A stretch of 13,930 nt of DNA from Phycisphaerales bacterium UBA7812 (GCA_002480345.1 DLBY01000078.1:7047-20976); one strand, 5' to 3'; shown: positions 7,321-13,930, counted from the stretch's first letter. Notes: generated by a model not told the origin, from the sequence alone. Numbers and translations are program-made.

Positions 7321-8178
7321 TTACAAGCGCCGGCTGTTGAACCCCAGCGCGATGAACACATTCTGGGGGCTCTGGTTCGCGATCGAGAGGATCGCGGACG
7401 CGGAATCGCGCAGCGTGCGCCGGCGGGCGAAGTTCACCAGCTCGGAGGCGTAGTCCGTGTCCCGGATGTTCGAGTTGGCGTCCGAGACATTCACGAACTC
7501 AGCTCCCAGCGATGCGCGGCGCGCGCCGATGTCGTTGCGCTGGAACATGCCCAGCTGACCCCGCAGGGTCGCGATCTGTCCGCGGCTCTCCGCCAGCACG
7601 CGTTGGGCGTCGCCGACACGATCGCCGTTCAGCGACAGCGACTCACCCGAACCGGTGTCGCGCTGGACGAACAGGTCGCCGTCGATGTTGGTCGCGCCGA
7701 GCGAGCCGATCGAGAGGCGGCCGAGGTTCAGCGGCGTCCCCCCGTCTCCCGACGGAACAGAGAACTCCCCGTTGAACAGGGGCTCGCCCGCGAACGACGC
7801 GGTCCGGAACGCGCGTTCCGCCGACTGGTTGATCGAGTCCATTTCCATCTGGATCGCGTCCCGCTCGGCGTCGGACATCGCGCCGGTGTTCGCAGCAGCG
7901 ACCGCCAGGCCCTCGCCGCGGACCAGCATCCCGTTGACTTCCGCCAGCGCGGCCTCCGCCGTGCGCACGACGGCGTCGTTGCGCTCCATGGCTCGGCTCT
8001 CGGCTTCCAGCGCGGCCAGCTGGGCTTCGAGGTTCTCGGACGCGATCAGGCCCGCGGGGTCGTCGCGTCCCGCGTTGATCCGCTGACCCGTTGCCAGGCG
8101 TTGTGCGCTCTGGTTCAGCATCACCTGCGAGCGCCCGAACGCGTTGATCATGCCGATGTTGACCGCGATCCCGATCAT
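7321..8178 (-). CDS. Short flagellin
   Basis: A 285-residue flagellin. The conserved N-terminal D0/D1 region carries SAQRLATGQRINAGRDDPAG followed by LIASENL, and the C-terminal region carries SNIRDTDYASELVNFARR and ANQSPQNVFIALG. Both ends of the coiled-coil core are therefore intact. The central part is only about 60-70 residues with no large D2/D3 domain. Flagellin is exported through the flagellar type III system and assembles into the filament. The ATG is preceded by a strong Shine-Dalgarno (AGGGAGGAG, 8184-8192, 5-base spacer). No other flagellar structural or export gene is in the window, so this is an isolated flagellin, possibly one of several paralogues. The tail after IALG (GFNSRRL) is slightly longer than usual. 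The leader has a GGA hairpin, described separately. Confidence 0.92.
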   Translation of the reverse strand: MIGIAVNIGMINAFGRSQVMLNQSAQRLATGQRINAGRDDPAGLIASENLEAQLAALEAESRAMERNDAVVRTAEAALAEVNGMLVRGEGLAVAAANTGAMSDAERDAIQMEMDSINQSAERAFRTASFAGEPLFNGEFSVPSGDGGTPLNLGRLSIGSLGATNIDGDLFVQRDTGSGESLSLNGDRVGDAQRVLAESRGQIATLRGQLGMFQRNDIGARRASLGAEFVNVSDANSNIRDTDYASELVNFARRRTLRDSASAILSIANQSPQNVFIALGFNSRRL

Positions 8179-8212
8179 CCCCGCTCCTCCCTACCGGGCA
8201 TCCGTGCCCTTC
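8179..8212 (-). promoter_or_regulatory. Flagellin leader: GGA-loop hairpin plus strong ribosome binding site
   Basis: On the minus strand the leader reads GGGCA-CGGA-TGCCC (8196-8209), a perfect 5-bp stem with GGA in its loop. AGGGAGGAG (8184-8192) then overlaps the ribosome binding site and holds two more GGA triplets. CACGGATG matches the core of the CsrA consensus (ACARGGAUG) well. Two GGA sites, one in a hairpin and one over the Shine-Dalgarno, is the arrangement of the CsrA-controlled flagellin leader in Bacillus subtilis. Confidence 0.5.
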
Positions 8213-8254
8213 CCGAACGGACACGCGATCATGCGCAACAGATGAACCGCTCAC

Positions 8255-8286
8255 CACCTGCCCCCCGGGAATGCTCCCGGGAGGTG
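8255..8286. repeat. Bulged inverted repeat between divergent flagellin and MoxR genes
   Basis: CCCGGGA (8264-8270) and TCCCGGG (8275-8281) form a perfect 7-bp stem with an ATGC loop; outer arms CACCT (8255-8259) and AGGTG (8282-8286) add five pairs across a 4-base bulge. A smaller stem (GCGGC/GCCGC, 8286-8300) abuts it. There is no T-run, so an operator or leader structure is as likely as a terminator. Confidence 0.5.
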
Positions 8287-8327
8287 CGGCTTGGTGCCGC
8301 CATGACCCGAACGGGGCGCACACCCGC

Positions 8328-8333
8328 TACCCT
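8328..8333 (+). promoter_or_regulatory. Candidate -10 hexamer TACCCT for the MoxR gene
   Basis: CGCTACCCTC places TACCCT only 8 bases before the ATG at 8342. If it is the -10 box, transcription would start at or next to the start codon and the mRNA would be nearly leaderless. This fits the weak ribosome binding site (only AGG at 8335-8337). Confidence 0.35.
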
Positions 8334-8341
8334 CAGGTCCG

Positions 8342-9409
8342 ATGACCACGCCTCATGCCCCCAACGACCCGTCCGATCCCCGCACCCCCGAACAGGTGCA
8401 GGCCGCCGCTGACGCCTTCCGCCGGGACTACGCCGCGATTCGGGATCAGATCGCGAGGGCGGTCGTGGGGCAGGCGGCGATCGTCGATGGGGTCCTGATC
8501 TGCCTCTTTGCCGGAGGGCACGCTCTCTTGGAGGGGGTGCCGGGGATCGGGAAGACCCTGCTGATCCGGTCGCTGAGCCGGGCGGTGCACCTGGATTTCA
8601 GCCGCATCCAGTTCACCCCCGACCTGATGCCGGCGGACATCGCCGGCACGACGGTGGTGGTGGAGGCGGAAGGGGAGGGTGGTCGGGTGCAGCGTGAGTT
8701 CCGGTTCCAGCGTGGGCCGGTCTTCGCCCAGATCGTGCTTGCCGATGAGATCAACCGCGCGACGCCCAAAACCCAGTCGGCGCTGCTCGAGGCGATGCAG
8801 GAACGCAGCGTGACGGTGCAGGGCACGACGCACCCGCTCCCCGAGCCCTTCTTCGTCATGGCGACCCAGAACCCGCTCGAGCAGGAGGGGACCTATCCGC
8901 TCCCGGAGGCGCAGCTCGACCGCTTCTTCTTCAAGCTGCAGGTCGGGTACGCGAAGCGAGAGGACATGCACGAGATTCTCAAGCGCACGACCGGGGGCGA
9001 GTCGTCGACCATCGAGCCCGTGCTGGACGCGGAGCGGCTGCTCGCGCATCAGCGGCTGGTCCGGCGGGTGGAGGCGGCGCCGACGGTCGTGGACTACGCG
9101 GTGCGGTGCGTGCTCGCGACGCATCCCAAGGGCCCCGATTCCGACGGGGCGTTCGCGACGCCTCAGGTGAACCAGTTCGTCCGCGTGGGCGCGAGCCCGC
9201 GCGCCGCGCAGGCGATCACGCTGGGCGCCAAGGTGCTCGCGCTGATGGACGGGCGGGCCTCGATCTCGATCGACGATGTCCGCAAGGTCGCGACGCCCGC
9301 GTTGCGCCACCGGATCATCATGAACTTCGAGGCGGAGGCGGAGGGCGTTCGCCCGGACTCGGTCATCCGGAACATCCTCGAGACGCTCCCCCGCGACGCG
9401 GCGGGGTGA
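8342..9409 (+). CDS. MoxR-family AAA+ ATPase
   Basis: A 355-residue AAA+ ATPase with all the key MoxR motifs: Walker A EGVPGIGKT (64-72), Walker B IVLADEINRA with Asp135 and Glu136, sensor 1 in MATQNPLEQ (Asn177), the QLDRF arginine segment (Arg194), and a C-terminal lid with GASPRAAQAI as sensor 2. MoxR proteins act as chaperone-like ATPases that activate or insert cofactors into partner proteins, usually with a VWA-domain partner. Family members normally sit in an operon with DUF58 and VWA genes. Here the downstream gene is convergent, with a single base between the stop codons, so no partner is adjacent. The first 40 residues are a Pro-rich then helical N-terminal extension. The cytoplasmic location and ATPase role are well supported; the partner is unknown. 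Confidence 0.93.
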   Translation: MTTPHAPNDPSDPRTPEQVQAAADAFRRDYAAIRDQIARAVVGQAAIVDGVLICLFAGGHALLEGVPGIGKTLLIRSLSRAVHLDFSRIQFTPDLMPADIAGTTVVVEAEGEGGRVQREFRFQRGPVFAQIVLADEINRATPKTQSALLEAMQERSVTVQGTTHPLPEPFFVMATQNPLEQEGTYPLPEAQLDRFFFKLQVGYAKREDMHEILKRTTGGESSTIEPVLDAERLLAHQRLVRRVEAAPTVVDYAVRCVLATHPKGPDSDGAFATPQVNQFVRVGASPRAAQAITLGAKVLALMDGRASISIDDVRKVATPALRHRIIMNFEAEAEGVRPDSVIRNILETLPRDAAG

Positions 9410-9410
9410 A

Positions 9411-10880
9411 TCACGCTGCCCGGCGCGACTCGCGGTCTTCCGAGATCAGCCTCGCGCAGAGGTTGACGAGCGCGTTCCGATCAACGGGCTTCGTCGCGTA
9501 GCTGTCGCACCCGGCGTCGAGGCACTTCTGCCGATCGCCCGACATCGCGTGCGCGGTGAGCGCAACGATCGGAAGCGAGGCGCCGCGCTCGCGGAGCAGC
9601 CGTGTCGCGGTGTACCCATCGAGGACCGGCATCTGCATGTCCATGAGGATGAGGTCCGGATCGACCGAGCCTGAGTCGAGTTGCTCCAGGGCGGCCCGGC
9701 CGTGCTCTGCTTCCTCAACGGTTGCGCCCGCCTTCCGGAGCAAGAACGAGATCAGGCGTCGGTTGTCGACGCCGTCTTCGACGAGCAGGATGGTGCGTCC
9801 CTCGAGGGGGCGGTTCGGCCCGGGCGTGTCGGTGGGCTCCGTGGTGGGCGGGGCTGCGTGGGGCTCGGTGGGAGGGTGCCCGAACGGGACGCCCTCGAGA
9901 TTGCCGGTCGAGATCGTGGCGGTGAAGACGCTTCCGGTGCCCTCCTCGGACTCTACGGTGAGCCCGCCCCCCATCTGGGTTGCGAGAGCCGCGGAGATGC
10001 GGAGTCCCAAGCCGGTGCCGCCGAATCTCCTGGTGGTGCTGCTGTCCGCCTGGCTGAAGGCCTCGAATCGTCGCACAATCTCCAGCTGGTCGGGGGACAT
10101 CCCGATGCCGGTGTCGACGACGCGGAAGACCATGGTTTCCTGCTCGGGTTGGCACCGCACCTCGACGCGGATCGAGCCCTTCTCGGTGAACTTCAGTGCG
10201 TTTCCGACGAGGTTGCAGAGGATCTGGCGGAGGCGCGTGGGGTCGCTCACGATCGACTCGGGCATCTCGCCCTCGAACCGTGCCGACAATGCGAGCCCCT
10301 TGTCCTGAGCCTGCGGACGCATCAGGTAGACCGTGTCGAGAACGATGTTCACCGGATTGGTGCGGATCTTCTCGAGGGTCATCTGGTCTGCCTCGATCTT
10401 CGAGACATCGAGAACCTCGTCGATGATGCCGAGCAGGTGCTGCGCGTTCAGGCGGACGGTCCTGAAGGCTTTCTCGCGGTCCTCGTCGCTCAGCGATTCT
10501 CCGGTCGAGGGATCGAGCAGCTCGAGAAACCCGAGGATCGCGGTCATGGGCGTCCGGATCTCGTGGCTGACATTCGCGAGGAAGCGGCTCTTCGCGGTGC
10601 TCGCCGCCTCGGCCCGGACGAGAGCTTCGTGCATCGCGTCCACCGCGCGTTGCCGCTCTGCGATCTCCGTCTTCAGCGTCTCGTTCGTTTGCGCCAGCGC
10701 CTTCGTCCGCTCCCGGATCGTCTGCTGCATCACGATGTTCTGTTCGAAGATCGCGTACGCGCTCCCCGATTCGTCCGTCGTGCGCTCGACGCGCTTCATC
10801 AGGGACGCGTTGATGCGTTCGAGCTGCTGGATTCTCTGCTCCAACCGCTCGGTATCGTTGGGAGTGTCGCGGCCGGTCAT
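9411..10880 (-). CDS. Soluble hybrid histidine kinase (NahK-like)
   Basis: A 489-residue hybrid kinase. Residues 1-95 are a charged coiled-coil with no membrane segment or recognisable sensor domain. The HisKA motif FLANVSHEIRTPM gives phospho-acceptor His106. The ATPase domain has the N box NLVGNALKF (Asn227), G1 DTGIGM (Asp256) and G2 GGTGLGL. A Pro-rich linker (about 333-358) leads to a receiver domain with acidic Asp369, phospho-acceptor Asp414 (LMDMQMPVLDG), Thr442 and Lys464. The start codon overlaps the stop of the upstream FIST gene (ATGA), so the two are translationally coupled. A sensor-less hybrid kinase directly after a FIST protein matches the NosP/NahK arrangement, in which the FIST protein regulates kinase activity. 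No HPt protein or separate response regulator is in the window. The 3' end lies one base from the convergent MoxR gene with no terminator visible. Confidence 0.93.
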   Translation of the reverse strand: MTGRDTPNDTERLEQRIQQLERINASLMKRVERTTDESGSAYAIFEQNIVMQQTIRERTKALAQTNETLKTEIAERQRAVDAMHEALVRAEAASTAKSRFLANVSHEIRTPMTAILGFLELLDPSTGESLSDEDREKAFRTVRLNAQHLLGIIDEVLDVSKIEADQMTLEKIRTNPVNIVLDTVYLMRPQAQDKGLALSARFEGEMPESIVSDPTRLRQILCNLVGNALKFTEKGSIRVEVRCQPEQETMVFRVVDTGIGMSPDQLEIVRRFEAFSQADSSTTRRFGGTGLGLRISAALATQMGGGLTVESEEGTGSVFTATISTGNLEGVPFGHPPTEPHAAPPTTEPTDTPGPNRPLEGRTILLVEDGVDNRRLISFLLRKAGATVEEAEHGRAALEQLDSGSVDPDLILMDMQMPVLDGYTATRLLRERGASLPIVALTAHAMSGDRQKCLDAGCDSYATKPVDRNALVNLCARLISEDRESRRAA

Positions 10881-11998
10881 GCAGCGCGTCCGATCGCAAC
10901 GCCGGTCAGCGTCTGGTTCACATGAAGCCCGTTGTACTGCTCGCCGTAGGTGCTGAAGCCCACGACGGGCACGCCCCGGAGCATCGAGCTGACATCGTCC
11001 CGCAGGCCCTTTGACAGGATCTCCAGGCGGCGCAGCACACAGTCAAAGGCGATGATCGCGGCGGGTTCCATCGTCTCGGAGATCCGGGTCAGTTCGTCCG
11101 CGAGCTCGGCGGTCAGCTGCTTCGCGCGGGCGACGCGAAGAACGAGCCCCTCCTCGATCGCGCAGAAGAACACAAGGCTGCCGTCCTCGTCCATCTTCTG
11201 GATCGACCGCACGAAGGGGGCGCCGCCGACCGTCAGCAGCACGGGGTGGGCCGCGAAGATATCCGGAGAGAGGTCTTCGACACGCATGCCGATCGCCTCG
11301 GCGTACCCCTCTGCCGCGGGGCGGCCGTTGATTTCTCGGACTCGGCGCTCGCTGGGAACGGCGTCGGTGATCACCAGCGTCTCAGGCGTCCGCTCGAAGT
11401 GGTGGGTGTGGAAAATCTGGAAGGGGAGCGCGGTCTCCGCAACGGAGACCACGGCCGCGTCCTGCGCGACGACGCCGTCGCAGGCGACGAAGGTCTCCTC
11501 GAACCGGAGGTCGTCTCCCGCGGAGCCGCCCGCGAACGGGATGTCTTTGAGCGCGTGCGCGAGGGCACCCGCGACGCGTTCCTCCGCGCGGCTCAGGCCG
11601 TCGATGAGAACGAGTCCGAACGATTTTCGGGATTCGTCCGCGGATGCGGGCATCGCGAGGGTCGAAAGCTCCGCCTCTGCGCGAATCGTTGTCAATGAGG
11701 AGGCCTGCTGGATCAGTTTGCTGCGGAACTCGATCGCGTCGGATCGGATGCCCATCACGACGACGCTGTTCTCGCAGTGCCCAGTTTCGCCGCAGATCTC
11801 TCCGGCGGTTGTGCAGCCGATCGAGGGCCCCGGGATTTGATCGTGCATGAGCTGGGCGAGGCGCGTGAAGGGCACACGGGGGCTCGCGAAGAAGAGCGTC
11901 ATCGCGAGAGGAGTGTCGCCGAATGCGGCGGCGATCTCGCTCACGATCTCCTCGGGCGACGCGGATTCGCAACGGATGGTTTGCGTCTCGAGGTTCAT
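10877..11998 (-). CDS. FIST-domain sensor protein (NosP-like)
   Basis: A 373-residue soluble protein with FIST N- and C-domains. Landmarks are GCTTAGEI (61-68), FAGGSAGDDLRFEET (155-169), the ING-R-P-A-EGYAEAIG region (223-237), AFDCVLRRLE (317-326), and the C-terminal VVGFSTYGEQYNGLHVNQTL (345-364), which is very typical of the family. FIST proteins are cytoplasmic sensors of small ligands; the NosP branch binds haem and nitric oxide and controls an adjacent hybrid kinase. Which histidine would bind haem cannot be told by eye; the FHTHHFERTPE stretch (196-206) is a histidine-rich candidate. The ATG has AGGAG at 12006-12010 with a 7-base spacer. A stem-loop just upstream may lie in the leader. 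It is the first gene of a two-gene unit with the kinase and is divergent from the chemoreceptor. Confidence 0.9.
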   Translation of the reverse strand: MNLETQTIRCESASPEEIVSEIAAAFGDTPLAMTLFFASPRVPFTRLAQLMHDQIPGPSIGCTTAGEICGETGHCENSVVVMGIRSDAIEFRSKLIQQASSLTTIRAEAELSTLAMPASADESRKSFGLVLIDGLSRAEERVAGALAHALKDIPFAGGSAGDDLRFEETFVACDGVVAQDAAVVSVAETALPFQIFHTHHFERTPETLVITDAVPSERRVREINGRPAAEGYAEAIGMRVEDLSPDIFAAHPVLLTVGGAPFVRSIQKMDEDGSLVFFCAIEEGLVLRVARAKQLTAELADELTRISETMEPAAIIAFDCVLRRLEILSKGLRDDVSSMLRGVPVVGFSTYGEQYNGLHVNQTLTGVAIGRAA

Positions 11999-12022
11999 GG
12001 CACAGCTCCTGACCGAAAGCGG

Positions 12023-12041
12023 GTCGCGCGCGAAGCGCGAC
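12023..12041 (-). promoter_or_regulatory. Stem-loop in the FIST gene leader
   Basis: GTCGCGC (12023-12029) and GCGCGAC (12035-12041) form a perfect 7-bp stem with a 5-base loop, ending 12 bases upstream of the ribosome binding site. There is no T-run. It may affect translation of the FIST gene; function is unproven. Confidence 0.4.
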
Positions 12042-12154
12042 GCGTCTCGGCGCGATCTGATCGTGATGTCGGCATTTCAGGCTGGAGGATTCAGTCGGCG
12101 ATCGACCTCCGAGGCTCGCAAATCGGTGTCCGGCGGGGACATGTGTCTGAATAA

Positions 12155-12164
12155 CCGGGCCCGG
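12155..12164. repeat. Palindrome CCGGGCCCGG in the divergent intergenic region
   Basis: A perfect 10-bp palindrome lies about midway between the divergent FIST and chemoreceptor genes; a shorter near-dyad (GACATGTGTC) precedes it at 12138-12147. It could be an operator, but such GC palindromes also arise by chance in this base composition. Confidence 0.25.
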
Positions 12165-12279
12165 GACCTTTGGGCGAGTCGTGTATCGGGGGGAGATGGC
12201 TGATTGTGTCCCTGCACACCTCGGCGCCTGAAGCAGCCGCGGGATTTAACCGATACGCGCGATAGCGGGTTATGTATGT

Positions 12280-12295
12280 AAGGAACTCAGCAGTG
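12280..12295 (+). promoter_or_regulatory. Ribosome binding site that sets the chemoreceptor start
   Basis: AAGGA at 12280-12284 is followed by an 8-base spacer and GTG at 12293. The in-frame ATG at 12272 has no ribosome binding site, and its surroundings (TTAACC ... TATGTATG, 12246-12278) are AT-rich like promoter DNA. GTG 12293 is therefore preferred. Confidence 0.65.
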
Positions 12296-13618
12296 AACAC
12301 GAAGATCCAGATTTATGGATATGCAAGTATCGTGACCATCGCGGGGGTCGCGCAGATCGGCGTCGCGGTTGCGTCATTCGGCACCTCGTCGTCCGGAGGT
12401 TCCGCGGCTGCGGCGTGGCCGATCATCGCGATGGCCGTGCTCGCTGCGGCGATGCTCGCGGGCGGCATCGGCATTTCGGTCACAGCGGTCCGTCGTGTGA
12501 TCCGCCCTCTCGTCGACGCGGAGCGGCATTTCAATGATCTCGCGACCGGCGCGGGGGATCTGGATCAGCGGCTGGCGGCGCGGGGGAATGATGAGTTTGC
12601 CCGTTTCTCTAAGGCGTGTAACGCGTTCACGGGCAAGGTCCGCGAGCTCGTTCTCGCGGTGAACGACACCGCCGCACAGATCGGCGGGGCGTCGACCGCG
12701 ATCAGCAGTTCGATGAATGTCGTCGCCTCTGAATCGCAGAACCACGCGCAGCGGACCGAATCGATCTCCGCGGCGACGGAGCAGGCGCTCGCGAATCTGC
12801 AATCGATGTTGAGTGCCGCGGACAGCGCTTCGACCGATGCCGCGGAGACGGAGGGCATCGTTTCCGGTATGGGTTCGGAATTCGATCGGACGATCGAGGA
12901 CCTTAACAGCATTACCGGTTCCGTGCAGGGCGTCGCGAGCGTTGTGAACGACCTCGCCGAATCGGGCAAGCGGATCGGTGATGTGGTCTCCGTGATCAAC
13001 GACATCGCCGAGCAGACAAACCTCCTCGCGCTGAACGCGGCGATCGAAGCGGCCCGTGCCGGAGAGCACGGCCGGGGATTCGCGGTCGTCGCGGACGAGG
13101 TCCGGAAGCTCTCGGATCGGACTACGGGCGCGACCGCGGAAATCGTTCAGGCGATCAATAACATCCGGAGCTCCACCGAGCGGTCCCTGCAGCAGATCAA
13201 CAGCAGCAGCGAGGTCGTGGAATCCACCGTCGCCCGCGCCCAGAGGGCCCATCAGGAGTCCGAGCGGGCGGTGCAGAGCGTGGGTCGCGTGTCGGTTCAG
13301 ATGGCGTCGATCGCGCAGGCGAACCGGGAGCAGACCGCGGCGGTCGAGGAAATCACCAAGCTGATCAGCGAGTTCGCGCAGGCGACCCAGGAAAGTGCCG
13401 GTCGCACGCAGGAGGCCTCCGCGGCGCTGAACCAGCTGATGGTGAAGGCTGTGGGCCTCCCCGAGTACCTGAACTCGGTCAACCTGCGGGCGGGAGACCG
13501 TCGCTCCGAGCGGGACTGGGATGATCCCCACACGCCCCCGGACGAACTCGGCGAGCGACGGATGGATCCGAGGCCCGTAGCCGAGGAGCTCTTCATGAAG
13601 AGCATGCACGCGGGCTGA
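12293..13618 (+). CDS. Methyl-accepting chemotaxis protein with minimal periplasmic loop
   Basis: A 441-residue chemoreceptor from GTG 12293 (448 from the ATG at 12272). Two membrane segments (about residues 8-29 and 42-64) are separated by only about 12 Ser/Gly/Ala-rich residues, so there is no periplasmic ligand domain. A HAMP domain (about 65-118) and a long coiled-coil signalling domain follow. The tip hairpin that contacts CheA and CheW is clear (EQTNLLALNAAIEAARAGEH, from residue 240, then GRGFAVVADEVRKL). After the coiled coil comes a 50-60-residue charged tail with no classic CheR/CheB pentapeptide at the very end. Signals must come from the membrane, the cytoplasm or a partner. It is divergent from the FIST gene across a 294-base gap. 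No che genes are present in the window. The gene is closed by the terminator at 13674-13697. Confidence 0.92.
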   Translation: MNTKIQIYGYASIVTIAGVAQIGVAVASFGTSSSGGSAAAAWPIIAMAVLAAAMLAGGIGISVTAVRRVIRPLVDAERHFNDLATGAGDLDQRLAARGNDEFARFSKACNAFTGKVRELVLAVNDTAAQIGGASTAISSSMNVVASESQNHAQRTESISAATEQALANLQSMLSAADSASTDAAETEGIVSGMGSEFDRTIEDLNSITGSVQGVASVVNDLAESGKRIGDVVSVINDIAEQTNLLALNAAIEAARAGEHGRGFAVVADEVRKLSDRTTGATAEIVQAINNIRSSTERSLQQINSSSEVVESTVARAQRAHQESERAVQSVGRVSVQMASIAQANREQTAAVEEITKLISEFAQATQESAGRTQEASAALNQLMVKAVGLPEYLNSVNLRAGDRRSERDWDDPHTPPDELGERRMDPRPVAEELFMKSMHAG

Positions 13619-13673
13619 TCGGGAACCGGGCAGCGATTCCCGATCCGGACACCGTTTTCACCCAGGCCCGATG

Positions 13674-13697
13674 ACCACCGCGTTGGCGGTGGTTTTT
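13674..13697 (+). terminator. Rho-independent terminator of the chemoreceptor gene
   Basis: ACCACCGC (13674-13681) pairs perfectly with GCGGTGGT (13686-13693), loop GTTG, followed by TTTT. It starts 56 bases after the stop codon. Confidence 0.92.
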
Positions 13698-13838
13698 CGT
13701 GCGCGCTGGTTCGCTGCAGGGGCATGATCTCTATTCGGTTCTCTCCGGTTGATCGAGAACGGGACGGCTTGGATCAAAGACCGAGAATATTGCTCGGAAT
13801 CGAACGCGGGATCTTCAGGATCTCGGACCTGCGTGCCG
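13698..13838. other. Non-coding stretch after the last gene
   Basis: No tRNA, convincing gene or terminator is seen here. The only structure noted is a dyad with 5-bp arms (CCGAG 13781-13785, CTCGG 13793-13797) around an AATATT centre, locally AT-rich. It may be the upstream region of a gene beginning near or beyond the right edge. Confidence 0.4.
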
Positions 13839-13930
13839 ATGAGTAACTCCACCGAGATACGCCGCGAAGAGAGAGGCGGAAGCGGTCCGCTGCAGCGCGG
13901 TCGGTACGGGAGCAGAAGGAGCAGGTTCAT
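13839..13930 (+). CDS. Possible start of a gene running off the right edge
   Basis: An ATG at 13839 opens a frame of about 30 residues, rich in Arg, Gly and Ser, with no stop before the window ends (ends ...GRYGSRRSRF). There is no good ribosome binding site; AGGA at 13817-13820 is too far upstream. The basic N-terminus vaguely recalls the start of some IS3-type transposase helix-turn-helix proteins, but 30 residues are too few to say. It could equally be chance. Confidence 0.22.
   Translation, partial: MSNSTEIRREERGGSGPLQRGRYGSRRSRF

Noticed and set aside
8179..8341. Sigma-54 or sigma-28 promoter for the flagellin
   Set aside because: No TGGCAC-N5-TTGCA or TAAA-N15-GCCGATAA-like match was found on the minus strand in this gap.
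6424..8412. A 662-codon open frame on the plus strand
   Set aside because: It runs through the end of the EboE-like gene, across the shared hairpin, and antisense to the SseB-like and flagellin genes; composition is Arg/Pro/Ser-rich as expected for a shadow frame in GC-rich DNA.
9681..10925. A 414-codon open frame antisense to the histidine kinase
   Set aside because: The kinase on the other strand has all expected motifs over the same bases; the antisense product has no recognisable domain.
12374..13609. A 411-codon open frame antisense to the chemoreceptor
   Set aside because: Arg/Asp-rich shadow of a gene with clear membrane segments, HAMP and signalling tip.
13658..13930. A 90-codon minus-strand frame reaching the right edge
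   Set aside because: It overlaps the chemoreceptor terminator at its 3' end, has no visible ribosome binding site in the window, and its sequence looks non-coding.
1..13930. CRISPR array, tRNA or rRNA genes
   Set aside because: No regularly spaced direct repeats, cloverleaf arms or conserved rRNA stretches were seen on reading both strands.

Overview
The window is GC-rich (roughly two thirds G+C by eye), and the gene types suggest a free-living Gram-negative-type bacterium, probably a planctomycete of the Phycisphaerae type. The clues are a tricorn-like S41 protease with an inserted beta-sandwich or barrel domain, an ebo-type gene set, a short lone flagellin and very short 5' leaders. The taxonomic call is inference. 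No rRNA, tRNA, CRISPR or certain mobile element was seen.

Layout. (1) Positions 1-2844, plus strand: the 3' part of a large tricorn-like protease gene, closed by a strong terminator at 2892-2920. (2) Positions 2985-6689, plus strand: a four-gene set made of a dehydroquinate-synthase-like enzyme (EboD-like), a small unrecognised protein, a TatD-like metal hydrolase (EboB-like) and an EboE-like TIM-barrel protein. EboA, the UbiA-type EboC and EboF of the canonical cluster are not in this window. A near-identical hairpin follows each of the last two genes. (3) Positions 6747-8178, minus strand: a small SseB-like protein and a short flagellin whose 5' leader resembles a CsrA-controlled leader. 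(4) Positions 8342-9409, plus strand: a MoxR-type AAA+ ATPase standing alone. (5) Positions 9411-11998, minus strand: a FIST-domain sensor whose stop codon overlaps the start of a soluble hybrid histidine kinase, an arrangement like NosP/NahK nitric-oxide sensing. (6) Positions 12293-13618, plus strand: a divergent methyl-accepting chemotaxis protein with almost no periplasmic domain, followed by a good terminator. (7) The last 230 bases are mostly non-coding; one weak open frame runs off the right edge.

How the genes may work together. The ebo set is known in other bacteria for moving or maturing a metabolite precursor toward the periplasm. Here it is reduced, and the small protein between the EboD-like and EboB-like genes is the least explained component. 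The FIST protein, the sensor-less hybrid kinase and the nearly sensor-less chemoreceptor form a signalling island. The simplest model is a soluble haem/NO-type sensor controlling phosphorelay output, with possible links to motility or surface attachment. Functional statements rest on motif recognition by eye; no database search was run.
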